Shown: positions 45,688 through 57,413 of the stretch, in pieces
Layout: every line of letters starts with the position of its first letter
How positions within the stretch are numbered: the first letter of the stretch is position 1
Assembly: GCA_028455995.1 (NCBI GenBank)
Contig: JABELC010000014.1
Span: 992,001-1,056,000, forward strand
Direction of reading: 5' to 3'
DNA length: 64,000 nt
From: Scleromitrula shiraiana
Taxonomy: Eukaryota; Ascomycota; Leotiomycetes; Helotiales; Sclerotiniaceae
Program-made: the position numbers and the translations under genes
Notes under the pieces: generated by a model
Database searches by the model: none
The model's input: the letters and a program-made list of their open reading frames with translations, nothing else
What the model was told of the DNA's origin: nothing

Positions 45688-47989
45688 AAAGGAGAATTGA
45701 TATTCATTACATGATATATTTTATGATATCATAGGTATTGTATTCGGTGTATTAAAAGTTGAGGGATTTCCTTTCATATTTCATTATTTGGTTAGTTCCA
45801 TGCATTTATTAGGTGTTACTAGTTTTTTTTTTTCATTTCATGGCGTAACAAAGATTGGATGTTATATATAAATTATCGGCGGGATTAGGAGGTTCCTGTT
45901 TTCATTTTCATTAGTATCATAAAGTTCAAATGAATGGCCAAAATAAATGTCATGTCTCGTATTTCATCAGCCGTGTGTTCTACAAAGTAACCTTAAAAGC
46001 TTACATTGACCCACTGATTAGTCCTCAAAACTGAATCAACCTCCTCACCCTCCAGTATTAATGTTCCGATTCATATAAGCAACCCCAGATTCGACCAATT
46101 TGCGTCTCTAAACGCCGCTTGAGTCATGGGAAATAACCAATTCTTACCTTGGCGTTGAAATCCCAGTAGATATACCCAATAAACCAACCAACTGGTATTC
46201 ACCGCGGTCTGCAGGATCAGGATTCAGATCTGCGTTCACACCTGAGTCTGGATCTAGTTGAGATCTCTTCTAATCGTTCTCCGCATGTTCTTGATGAAAG
46301 GCCCACAGATGAATCAAACTCCCCACTCGACCTCTGATATAAGGTCATTCCTGCCAATAAGAATCAATTATGATCTACTACTCAGCCCTATCTGTATTCT
46401 TTACCCTTATCTTACGATTAGGTTGGTCATCAATAGGTTGATGATCACGATGACTTTGCTATTTTTTCCTACTATAGAACTATTTCGATCTTTACCTAAT
46501 GGAGTTCTCCCTTTGCCACTTTAGTTGTTATATTGTGGATCATCTCTTGAGGCGGGTCTGCTATATATGCGTGTCCGTAGGACCTAGATTCCTGGCCATC
46601 ATGCAGTTTCTCTTCTCTGCTCTCATCTATTTTGATCTATTCTTCTTCTTGTATCCTCCAGAGTTCAAGGTATCTCTATTCAAAGCCTTATCATCGATAC
46701 TGCAAGCGTCTGTTATATGATTCCCATTTGCCCATATATACACATTTGTCTATATATACACATTGAAAATGGTAGCAATTTCGGCTTGGAAGAGATCTCC
46801 GAGCTTTAGTCTCTTGGAGAGGTTTAGAACCACTAGGCATGAATGCATCCTTCTATCTTTCTAAATTACTATTGTAGTATACTAATGAGAGTGAAATATA
46901 GTTCAGTAAGACCATCATCCGATGATGATCTTGAACAAACTGTGGATGAACAATCTAAATCATTGAGAAGAGAACGCACCGGTCACAGTATGTTTTTTTA
47001 TTTCTTCTTCTCCCTCTTATTTTTTACTCCTTTTAAATTTCTGAATGAGGGTGCTGACGGGGTGGTTCAATCAGGTGTCAAGAAGAAGACATTAGATAAC
47101 CTCGAAAGAGTCATCTTGTTCTGTAGTTTGTTCTGTTGAATCACTTCTCGTATAACTTGTATAATCGGACTCTGGTATGAGAGAAACAACTATTGAAATC
47201 TTCAATACGATTAAAAATTATGACTGGATTATCTCAAATAAATATTCATCGAGGTATTGGTTTTATTGGTATCGAAACTTTTGTAATTTATACATATGGG
47301 TAGGTAAATTGGGAAAATTGCATAGGATATCATAGGATAGGAATGGAACGGATGAGATAGTATGGAATGGGATGTGATGGCGTTTGGTGTTGGATTTGCT
47401 TTATGATTTTTGCTTCATTTCTTTTCCTTTCCTTTTCATTAATTGATGGTGTTGATGATTGCTAGCGTCAGATATTAGAGTATCAAATGCAAACAAATTT
47501 AACTTAATTGCTGTAGTTAATGGAAATTTGATTTCCATCAGCACTCGAAACATGCTAGTTGAATGAGAAACAATGGCAGATGCTTGGATAATATCAAGTT
47601 ATGTTGGTGGTCATTGTATTGGTCTATTACCAACAATTAGGTCGAAAGTAACCTGACCATTTATCAACCTGTGGAAAACAATTTAATTCTTCTTAGGGCT
47701 GTGGCAAAAGTCTTTCTGGGAAATACGAATGCGCACGTAAAAGAGTTTTGCCTAAATTTACCTCGCATCGGATTCCCACTTGAAGATTTCACGGCTGTGG
47801 CCCCATCGTGAAACATAACACGACTCATAACACAACGAACGTTTGGTCAGAGCTCACTACTAACATTTCGCCTCGCAAAGGCGAAAACTTCATCTCAATT
47901 TTTGACACATTCTTTCATTATTGGCTTAACTCTACCTATGAACCATTGTGTATGTCACTCTATCTAACTAATCTTATATAATTGGTCTA
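45688..47989. other. Intergenic and relic region
   Basis: About 2.3 kb. Around 46230-46340 a frame reads SDLRSHLSLDLVEISSNRSP and on to RPTDESNSPLDL between stops, like decayed coding DNA of the Ser-rich kind. A two-exon mini-gene is possible at 46885-47139 (listed separately). The rest, 45700-46000 and 47140-47980, is non-coding. Confidence 0.4.
46885..47139 (+). CDS. Possible two-exon small protein or fragment
   Basis: Exons 46885..46987 and 47075..47139 join in phase 1 (GTATGT donor, ATCAG acceptor) to 56 residues, with a charged front (SSDDDLEQTVDEQSKSLRRE) and a hydrophobic Cys-containing end. The composition resembles neighbouring Ser/Lys/Glu-rich genes. It may be a tail fragment of a decayed gene rather than a working gene. 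Confidence 0.25.
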   Translation: MRVKYSSVRPSSDDDLEQTVDEQSKSLRRERTGHSMFFYFFFSLLFFTPFKFLNEGADGVVQSGVKKKTLDNLERVILFCSLFC

Positions 47990-49120
47990 ACATTATACAG
48001 GGAGTCAACAAATATAGTAAGAGCAGGTGATTCTGCGGGTGGTGGTTTATGTCTATCTCTATTATTGAGATGTAGAGAATTAAGGTCTACCAATGCCAGC
48101 AGGACCAAGCCTCATATCACCATGGGTTGATCTATAATTCTTAACTCAATTACTCACAAAAGACATGCTAATCAGGCTGATAGGGCTTTGCCCATTGCGA
48201 GTGAAAGTAGCGCACAAAGCCGCCAATCCGGCTCAATATCCTCCTAGCGAAGAGTTACTAGCGGAGACTGGAGAGTCGGAAAAAGATATTATTTTATATC
48301 CAGCAACAGATGTACAACTGCTTGTTTTCGATGGAGGTCCACATGCTGCCCCTACACTCGGTAAATGAAATATGCCCAAACATCAATTTCGGGCTGTAGC
48401 TCAATTTGCTGCATGGGCACTTTCACAAGCTCAGAAAGCTGATATCGAATTGATTATTTTGCTTCTGTTTATTCAAGGTCGACTAATGACAATGAGGTAG
48501 TGCTTTAGATATAGCTATCCATTTTTTGACCTGGCTCTGATACATTGAGACTAACAAATCGATGAAAAGTCCCTGTATCAAATATAGTAGGGAAAGCAGG
48601 TGTTCCTCTTCCACCATTCACGGACCATATGATACGTTACACAGTGGACTTCAACGGGAATCTCTTCCCACTAATACCTGCCTCGGAGCTTCGAAGTTGT
48701 AATATTCCCCGTGAGAATATAGGCATTCCAAGTGCTACTGCCATGAAAGGCTGGAGAGAATTCAAACAAAAGTAAGATATTATATTTGCTTCACAAAGAA
48801 AGAAAGATGACTACCTCTCCGCAATTCAACCACATTGAGATGGGAATGCTAGCTAACGCTGCATGTATGAATTAGTATTCGAAAAAAGAAAAGAACAAGC
48901 ACTTCGAGGCTTCTATACATTTTCCAACGGCGAAATTTCACCACCTTGTGCATTAGCAGGAAGAAGAGTCATTGGCGATAAGGGGGAGATTGAAATGATG
49001 AAGAAACCAGGAGGAGTGCTGGGGAAATTATTTGGAAGATTTGATCAACCGCATTCAGACAACTCCGAGACAATTGATGGGAGGAGACAAAGTAGGGTTA
49101 TTAGATATTCTATGGCATGA
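47990..49120 (+). pseudogene. Decayed alpha/beta-hydrolase fold-3 (HSL/esterase type)
   Basis: Pieces of one esterase appear in order. GDSAGGGLCLSLLL (near 48030) is the nucleophile elbow of the hormone-sensitive-lipase family. VFDGGPHAAPTLG (near 48330) corresponds to the region with the catalytic His. Just after it a TGA interrupts the frame, which then goes on with FRAVAQFAAWAL. VGKAGVPLPPFTDHMIRY (48582 onward) to KGWREFKQK and a final exon with YELVFEKRKEQALRGFYTF follow. A stretch with the usual acid-residue region is partly missing, and at least two in-frame stops (48154, 48366) occur. The front with the HGGG oxyanion motif is absent. It is a pseudogene of an esterase that would have acted on small esters or lipids. 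Confidence 0.65.
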
Positions 49121-49477
49121 TCTATGATGGGGTTTTGCAAATGATGATGGGGTAACGAAACTTGGGAAATTGGAAAGTGGGGAGTTAGGAGTTAAGTGTC
49201 ATAATGAGGAATGAAAATATAATTTATGAATGATGAGGATATAGAGCTAGATTGACGAAGTTACGGAAAATCAAACAGGTATTACTGTAATATAGATTAT
49301 TAAAGCTGAGTGATTTGTCATCTCCTCCTTAGGTATCGATTTCAAAAACAGAACCAAAATGAAACATAGCTGGATAAGATCAAAAGGAGAGAATAAATTG
49401 AAAACGCAAAAAGGATCGACAAAAAAGAACGACTAGAAAAATCATCCTCCGTCCCACCACATTAATCAATAAGCCTC
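49121..49477. other. Intergenic, convergent 3' ends
   Basis: A short gap between the esterase relic and the stop of the Ppo gene. Nothing else seen. Confidence 0.5.
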
Positions 49478-52400
49478 TCACTTCTTCCCCGCAGCATAAC
49501 TACTTCCATTGGTATTAGCATTTGCAGTACCCTTTCCCTTACCGTTCTTCTTCTCCTTTTCCGGTTCATTCAACCCCCCATCCCATTGAACCTTCATCGT
49601 AGTTGGGAACGGGAACTCCGAACTCATATTACGATCCATATAAACATAGAAGCCGCCAGGCCTTTGGATCTTCTTCATTTCTCCTTGAGGTCCTGGAGCT
49701 CGTCGCAGATTGTCTAATCGTCCGATTGTTTTCAACATGACTGTTAGGGCAACCTTTGAGGCATCTCCACCCAAGCAGGCGTGTGGTCCGATTCCATAAA
49801 CGAGGTAGGAGTCGACGGGTCGGTCTAATCGAACTTTTTCGGGTTCGGGATAAATCTTAGGATCCTTTGCTAGAGATACCTGATGAGACAAAATAGATTA
49901 GTTGTTTGGTCTTTGAAGAGGTCGGGCAGAGTATCAATCAAACAGAAAATACGTACAAAACTAGTAAATATAGAATCTCCGGGTTTACAATCTAATTGGC
50001 GGGGTCCATCATTTATTGTGGCATTCTCTTTACATGTACGGTATGCACCGAACGTACCATACATTCCTACACAATTAGATTAGTTGTCATCCGATGAGAA
50101 CAGGTCGATGGACTTACTGATTCCTTCCAAAAGGTAATGTAGAAGAATATCATCGGCTTCGGGTGTATCAAGTTTTGCCAAACGGTTAATCTCCGGGAGA
50201 TGCTCTTTTCCATCCCCAAGGTAAAAATCAATAACTTGTCCAAATACTTGAGCTTGATTTGCTACCATTGCTCCGGCGGTTGGTAGGATTTGTGACCATC
50301 TATTCAGATAATCAGCGAATGTATCTCTGGAATGAAAGGATATCTTACGTGGTTTCATGAACACCTAATCCAGATTTCAGCAAATGACGGACCATATGAA
50401 CACCATAATCTTTGAGAGCATTTTTCTCTTCCATAAACGAATCAACAATTCCAGATATAAGATTGGTCTTTGAGATGAAACCAACATTTTGTTCAACTAA
50501 TGAACCAAGATCTTGTGTGACGGGAAGACCAGCAACACGTAGTGGGAACGTTTTAACTGGATCAACATCACCAAAGAAAATGACGATGAAGATCACCTAT
50601 TTCTCGTTAGTGGCTATATAAAATATGGGATACAATTTACTTACAGCCAACACCATATACAATTCATGCTCAGTATATACTCCCTTTGGGCTATCTTCAT
50701 CCTTCAAGGGTAGATGGAAGATATTGGCAGCAAAATGGACGTGTGCTATATTATCTTAGTGATAGCTCCGGAGGTTTGGAGAGGAATGCATACCAGAGTT
50801 CCCAACATCCCGAATGATATCAACTTGATTTGTTTCTCCACCAATGTTGTATGACCATTTCCTCAACAGTTGAACTGTAATACTTTCATAGAAAGTCTTT
50901 ACACTCTGATGCCATTTGTCTTGATAGAGACATTCCTTCATCTGATTTCTCCGTTCGGCAAAGAATTCGCCATCGCCAGCAAGCATAAAGTTGACACCTA
51001 TAACTGTCAGAAATATCTCACAATACAGAAAGGGAAACTTGAGTTACCTGGCTTGCCCATAAGGAAACTAAAACCTCTACGCCAAGGATCAACACCAAAG
51101 ACTTCACCATTCTTCAAAACACTCTTCACGCCATCATAGGTAACAACATTAATTCTAGGTGCAATCTTGGTTGGTTTATCCCAACTAAAATCATCCACAC
51201 GACCAAGTTTTGTCATAATCTTCTTATTCTCCGATGGGATTGTAAGAGGATAATGAGCATAGATACTATTGAATGTAAAGTGATTCGGAAAAGCTCGAAT
51301 GAAGAGTTTATAGAAAACACAACCTTGATTGACGTTCAAATCATAATCGACTTCTGTTACACCCCAATTTGTAAGGTTTGCTGGATGATAGTCTTGAGTG
51401 TAGAATCTATCGCCGCGAACTAGGGTAACAGCATCGGAAAGAATACTTCGACTAATTGTGTAGGTTGGTGCAATACCAACTCCTGGGTCCATGGGTTTCT
51501 TTGCATCTTCGCATACCAAGCCGGTATAAAGTTCGACCAGATCTGGTGTATTATAAAGTACCTTCAATTTGGAAGAAACTGCAGGATCAGAGTTAATGTC
51601 TTCGAATGTTTCATGTGGTGTAAGTCCGAAAAATGTTCGAAATTCGTTAAGGGTAGCACATTTCCATGCACGAGCTTGCTCCATTCCAAGAATTTCTACG
51701 GCTCGAAGGACTGGTGGAACGTTATTCGCCCCTGATGAACCAGATAAATCCTCAATACTTTCGGTCAAGATTTTGACAAGGTCATCGTCGGGGAGAGTTC
51801 CATCGCTATTTCGAGTGAGACCAGCAAAGTCTCTTTCCAAAGGATCATCTGGGGTCATAGCTTCAAGTTTTCCTAGACCGACGAGAAGTTCTTGCATGCT
51901 AACTTCTTTATAACTCTTCCCGAAAATCTTCATATACAAATCTTCGGACCATTTCTCATCACGTTGACTGATGCAAGAATGCCATCGATAGACACTACAT
52001 GAGGTTAGGGGGTGTGATTTGATGATATCGATTGTTACTTACAGATTAAATTCTGCACTGCATTGATTACCAACTCCCCATGGTGTAGCATCTCTATCCA
52101 TTTGAACACGAGGATCAAGTGTCCTAATTCTGTCAGTCAATCCTGAAATATAACTGCGTTGAAAGGGGGTCTTACCAAGTCGAATTAACACGGTTTAACC
52201 CAACGATTGTACGTAGATAATCGAGTAGAATGATATTAATGTACAGACCACAAGTGATAAGGCGTCCAGTTTGGAAAAGATCATTATCGTATTTCTTCCA
52301 AGCAGCTTCTCTCTTCTCATCTGCGAGACTATCCTTAGGTGGATTAAATCTACCATTTTCATTGATAGTTGCAAGTTGCTTGACCACGTAGTTATGGAAA

Positions 52401-53569
52401 CGATTGAACATCTAAATGATATTAGTCCCCTTGCAAGAAATTTAATACCATTCAATTCAAACTCACAATAAGTATACATCCAACTCCTGGAGGGAAACCA
52501 AGCAATCTCTTTTCCGAGAAACAATCTGGCTTTATTTCTCCATTCTTATGAGTACGCATAGTATCTTGCTCTTCTTGGTTGCTTCCATACAAAGGAGCAA
52601 GATCCAAGTAAGAAGAAGTCATTGATATGTTGAAATCTTCGTGGGATGTGCGGAAACAATCATGAATGATGATACTTGCGATGTAATATAGCATACTAGA
52701 AACATTGTTAGGATGAGGTTTAAATCCACCATTGTCTCGACTCATGATTGTATCGAAAATGAGACCCGGATCTGGTTTTGGATTTGGTTGAACAATCTTC
52801 GGTCTAACACTTCGTGCGTATGCTGTACCAGCTTTACCAACATCGGGGAATCGGATATTGTTGTACCTATAGGAAATCAGAGTGAAGAAGCAACAAGATA
52901 AAAGACCATATAACTTACGAGCCATCTGCTTGTCGATAATTATATTTATCTCCAAGCATTGATGCAGGTGGATGATCTAATGAATCCCATAATTTATCAA
53001 CGAAGTCGTTTGTAAGCTTGACCCTTGTTTTTGATCCTTGTGGAAGATTAGATACTAGCTGGTGGATATTAGTGAGTGAGTAACAATGAGTAGTGAAGGT
53101 GACATACTTGAATGGTTCGTTCCATGAGCATAGTTTTATCATCAGTCAACTTGTTATGTCCTAACTCTTGCTTCAATGTCATCTCCAAAGTTTCAACATC
53201 TTTGATCCTCATGGCCTTGAGATCATCCCATAATCCAGTTTCTTTCACTTCCGTTCTGTAAGATCCATCTCCAGTATCGGTGTTAAGAGGTCGATTAGCG
53301 AAGCTAACAACTTTCTCGAGAGATTCAAGGGTTGAAGAAATGCCAGCACGTTTAACACTATGATCTGGACCTTCAAAAGGTGTGGGGTTTTTGCTGCCAG
53401 AGGCACTCGATTTCTTGGGGACTCCTAAAGTTCGACGTTGAGGAGCAGTTGAGTTTGTGGCAGTGTTTCCATTCTCACCGGCGTTTGTAGTATCTGGCTT
53501 GACATTTTCCTTGTCTTTATTTTTAAAGACAGTGGAAAGTCGCCTCATCATTGTAATCGACTGATTCAT
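49478..53569 (-). CDS. ppoA: Ppo-type fatty-acid dioxygenase / P450 fusion (linoleate diol synthase type)
   Basis: Twelve minus-strand exons (53569..53108, 53058..52919, 52866..52467, 52411..52176, 52123..52043, 51994..51048, 50997..50794, 50745..50645, 50596..50349, 50299..50118, 50066..49957, 49879..49478) join in frame to 1170 residues. The N-terminal heme peroxidase half has distal His in IIHDCFRTSHED (about residue 269) and VYRWH (about 441-445), holding the catalytic Tyr and proximal His. The C-terminal P450 half has EGIR (the ExxR motif, formed across an exon border) and GPHACLGG with the heme-ligand Cys near residue 1072. Both sites are thus intact, as in PpoA, which oxidises linoleate to an 8-hydroperoxide and isomerises it to a diol; in PpoC the P450 Cys is lost. 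Products are oxylipins that control sporulation. It is divergent from the TSC13 gene. Confidence 0.93.
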
Positions 53570-55155
53570 GAGGAAGCACTACAATAAAGTAAAGGTCATT
53601 AATACATTTTCAAGTAGAAATGTAGATGAGATGGGAGGAGCTTGTACTTACAGTATCTGATAGCTGCTAAAATCTAAAAAGAAACTAGTGTCAGGGACAC
53701 AAAGGTATTTGAAGTAGTACTATGTTGTACCCAATTCAACAATTTGCTTGGGATTCACAGATTGAAAGATCTAGAGAATCGAAACCTCAAAGATCATTCA
53801 AAAGAACCATCTAGGTAAATACTCGAAAGATAAATGACGACAGAAAGAGGAAAAGAGAGGTTGGTAAAAAGATAGATAGCTGAGCTCTACAACCAAAAGG
53901 AAGGTAGCTTTGAGAAATTTATCCTGCCGTGTTCTCATCAAGGTGCATACTGGATGGATGCACTTACAGCTTTGTAAGTTGACTTTGTAAGAGAGGATGT
54001 ATGAGAGTAATGATCAGCTACATTCTCAACCAATCAAAACGTAATTATATGAAATTGCAGGAATAGTACTTAATTTTTGAGCTACTCAAATGATTAGGAG
54101 GCTTAATCATTGAATTTAGATTGGACAATTCTCTTAATGTCTTCGTGCATTGCTACGATGTATGAATTTGATATGTCATTTACATGTTGTCCACACAATT
54201 ATAAAACTTCACCAGCTTCATCAAGCCACATTGAAACTTTATTGGTTGGTCTTATATTTGTAGCATATGAATAGATGCACCTCTCCGATTTTGTGACCCG
54301 ACCCCGCAAGCCACATTTAGGGAGTATTTGCTTTAAAATATGGTATGATGTCCGGAAAAGATGAACTATCTATCTAATGGTAGGCCGTCGTTAGACGATT
54401 ACTACTATACATGGTAGGATTGAAGATTCATATTGAGGGTCGTAGAAAGAGAAGTAACTTTCAATCTCTGGTAAAATGTCTGGTAAATCCCTTTTCCCAA
54501 GCTTCCCCTCACTTCTTTAAATGATCTACATGGTTTTAAAGCTAGGGGGAGAAACTCGAATATGTCGCCCTGCAGAAAGATAGATATGAGGGGGAAACGA
54601 TAAATAAATAAATAAATGGCTGGCATGAAATGTATGCAAGGTGTTAGGATAGATCTCATGATTCTTATTAAAGAATAGATTTAACTAATTGACAAGACAT
54701 CCGCTACAGTTTTGTATACATGCATAGAGGTCGTATGTTTCCCGTAACGACTCACGAGAGGAAGGTAAGTTACATGAGATTCTCTTCAAGTAAAAGAAAA
54801 GTCCATGCCAATGCTATGAAATGAAACTTCATTCTTATGGTCATCGTTGCCATTGCTGTGAATATCCAATAGATATCATCGTCGCCGTTATGTTTGTTGT
54901 CGTCGTCGACGTTGATATCGTTGTGAAAGATGTTAGAATTGAGTTATTAACTTTCATACCTTTGATTCGCCGATCGGCAAAAATTTAATAATGTTCCGTG
55001 CTAAGCCGAGCTAAGCTAATGGCCTAGCGTACCAGGCGTACCTGGCCCTATCAACAATTTTGAAGCTTTTGTTAGCATCCTCACCAAAATCACTACCATC
55101 CATACTATATACCCTTCAACTTAACTCCCCTCGACCCTCCCTTTATATCTTCAAA
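53570..55155. other. Divergent promoter region between Ppo and TSC13
   Basis: About 1.6 kb serves both start codons. A possible 5'-UTR intron of the Ppo gene lies just above 53569 (TACTTAC on the plus strand near 53648 is a donor in reverse). A 5-copy AAAT array occurs near 54600. A GCTAAGCCGAGCTAAGC stretch lies near 55000. No gene seen. Confidence 0.5.
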
Positions 55156-56389
55156 ATGGCGACTACTTTGAAGGTTAGAAATCGCTGTCAGTTCAAACAT
55201 TTTCCAGTAACATCACTTACCGACATACTTACATCTAATAGCACCAAAACAACCTATCAAACGATTACCTACCTCGATTGAAATCAATGAATCAACCACA
55301 GTTCAAGATGTTAAAGATCAATTGGCAAAGCAAGCTGGTGGATGGGATCCAAATAGATTTGGTATCTTTGATCCAGAAAAGAAGAAGATATTGAAGGATA
55401 GAAAAGGACTCATTTCTCAATATAAAGAAGTAATGGCTGGGAACGAAATTCTTATTAAAGACTTAGGTATAGTATATCCTCTCTTTTTGTATCTTGCAGA
55501 TTATTTGTATGCTTCATACTTTCTGCTATATGATCTGATCTGCTATCTTCCACTTCTTTTGTCGAATCTTCTCTCCTCCCCTATATCCCCCATTACCCTC
55601 ATCATTTCCCATCTTAACACTCGGCATCTATCATTCCTATATGCCCTCCTCTTACAAAACTAACACCATTTGCAACAATTAGGACCGCAATTAGGATGGC
55701 GCACAGTTTATGTAATCGAATATCTCGGTCCCATCCTATTCCACCTCTGCTTCCTATTTATCCGACCCTACATTTATCGAACCTCAACCCCACCACCTCT
55801 CTCCACCTCCCAACTCCTCTCCATGATAATGATAATCGTTCATTTCCTCAAACGCGAATATGAAACTGTATACATCCATCGATTTTCTCTTAGTACCATG
55901 CCCGCCCGCAACATCTTCAAAAACTGTTTCCACTACTGGGTTCTCAGCGGTTTATATGTAGCCTATTTCATCTACTCCCCAACATCCTACACCTCCCTCT
56001 CCTCCAGCGCTACCCCGATAATAACCTACCTCAACGCAATCGGTGTTCTCCTCTACATCTTTGGCGAAACCTCAAACTTAATAACTCACCTCACCCTATC
56101 CAATCTCCGTAGTCCAGGCGGAACAGAAAGAGGAATCCCAAAAGGCTACGGCTTCTCAATGGTAACATGTCCTAATTATTTTTTCGAAATAGTGGCATGG
56201 ATTGGAATGGTTTTTGTAACCAAGAGTTTGAGTACGGTTGTTTTTGCTATTGTCGGAGCGGCACAGATGTGGCAGTGGGCTGGGAAGAGGGAGAGACAGT
56301 ATAGGATTGATTTTGGGGATAGATATCAGAAGAAGAGGAATATTTTATTTCCAACTGTGGGTGGATTTATCAAGGAGTTTACTGGTTGA
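55156..56389 (+). CDS. TSC13: Very-long-chain enoyl-CoA reductase (Tsc13)
   Basis: Three exons, 55156..55186 (31 bp), 55242..55466 and 55683..56389, give 320 residues, close to yeast Tsc13 (310). The N terminus has a ubiquitin-like fold typical of this family (TTVQDVKDQLAKQAGG). The C-terminal steroid 5-alpha-reductase domain has HFLKREYETVYIHRFS, then several membrane helices, GIPKGYGFSMVTCPNYFFEI and the end RNILFPTVGGFIKEF. It catalyses the last step of each elongation cycle, reducing trans-2-enoyl-CoA in the ER with NADPH, for sphingolipid very-long-chain acids. The first donor reads GTCAGT, less usual; it was chosen because it keeps MATTLKVRNR joined in frame to the conserved PKQPIKRLP. 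Confidence 0.93.
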
Positions 56390-57413
56390 GTGGAGAGAAG
56401 AAGTTTGGTGGCTCTATGAATTGAGAATCGATAGGTTAAGGGTTTGGCTTACTCGTCGAAGCTGAAATGGGGAAAAAAGCTTGGAAGGATTGGTTTCATG
56501 ACATGGGAGTAGGAGACATGGGGTACGAATCAGCCAGTTGGCTTACTAGCTCTGCTTTGCCAATGACTATGCGAGTATATAGATACCCATCAAAAATTGT
56601 TAGCAAATGATATCAATACGATTCAGTCTGTTTGAATCTCTACTTTTATTTCAACTGAATGATCTCTTACATCTTTGAAGAACCCACACCCCTCTCCAAA
56701 GTATTCAATTTCCCTCCCACTCCCTCACACGTCCTTTGACCCTAAACATCTAGTGGCACAACCCAACTCAGCTCGAGATATCTAATTAAAATCATATTAT
56801 ACACTACAATTCACTACATATATACATACATACATACAAGAAGAAACCATCCCCTTAAATACATATTAGATTTATGTACTTATTCCCCCCTTTCCCTTCC
56901 TTCCCTTCCCATCCCATTTCTCCATCCATTCCGTCCGCCCTTTCTATCCCGTCCCACCCCTCCTATTCCATCCCAACACAATCCAATCCAAGTCTCTCCT
57001 AACTGTAGTACCACCATCCATCCCCAAAACCAACCACCCGAACAAATGAAACACAATGTGTATCTGTGTGCGTATGTGCATGTGTCTTCTCCCATACATC
57101 CATCCATCCCCCATCTTCAAATCCTCTCGCAATATTACAAAAGAAACAAACAAGTAAATGGCCGACCGAAAAGAACCACCGCGCGAAAGAAGAAAAAGGT
57201 ATCTAATCTGTGTGTATTTGTAAGGGTATAAACATGTATATGTGCAACGAGCGTGTAGTTTCTCGCGTTCAATGTACAGTGCCTGTTGTGCTCATTGACT
57301 CCGAGCAAGAAGATAGATAGTGAATTGACTGATTCATCTATCCATCCATCCATTCCTCTCATTCCTTCCCGGCCACCAAAGTATCCACCCCACCCCATGG
57401 CCATATACCTTCT
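56390..57413. other. Convergent intergenic region
   Basis: 3' ends of TSC13 (+) and the DOCK gene (-). It holds a short ATAC array near 56820-56835 and C-rich simple sequence at 56885-57000. Open frames here read as low-complexity sequence. No gene. Confidence 0.55.

Noticed and set aside
56880..57404. Several minus-strand frames rich in Gly and Arg
   Set aside because: They read C-rich simple sequence in the 3' region of the DOCK gene.
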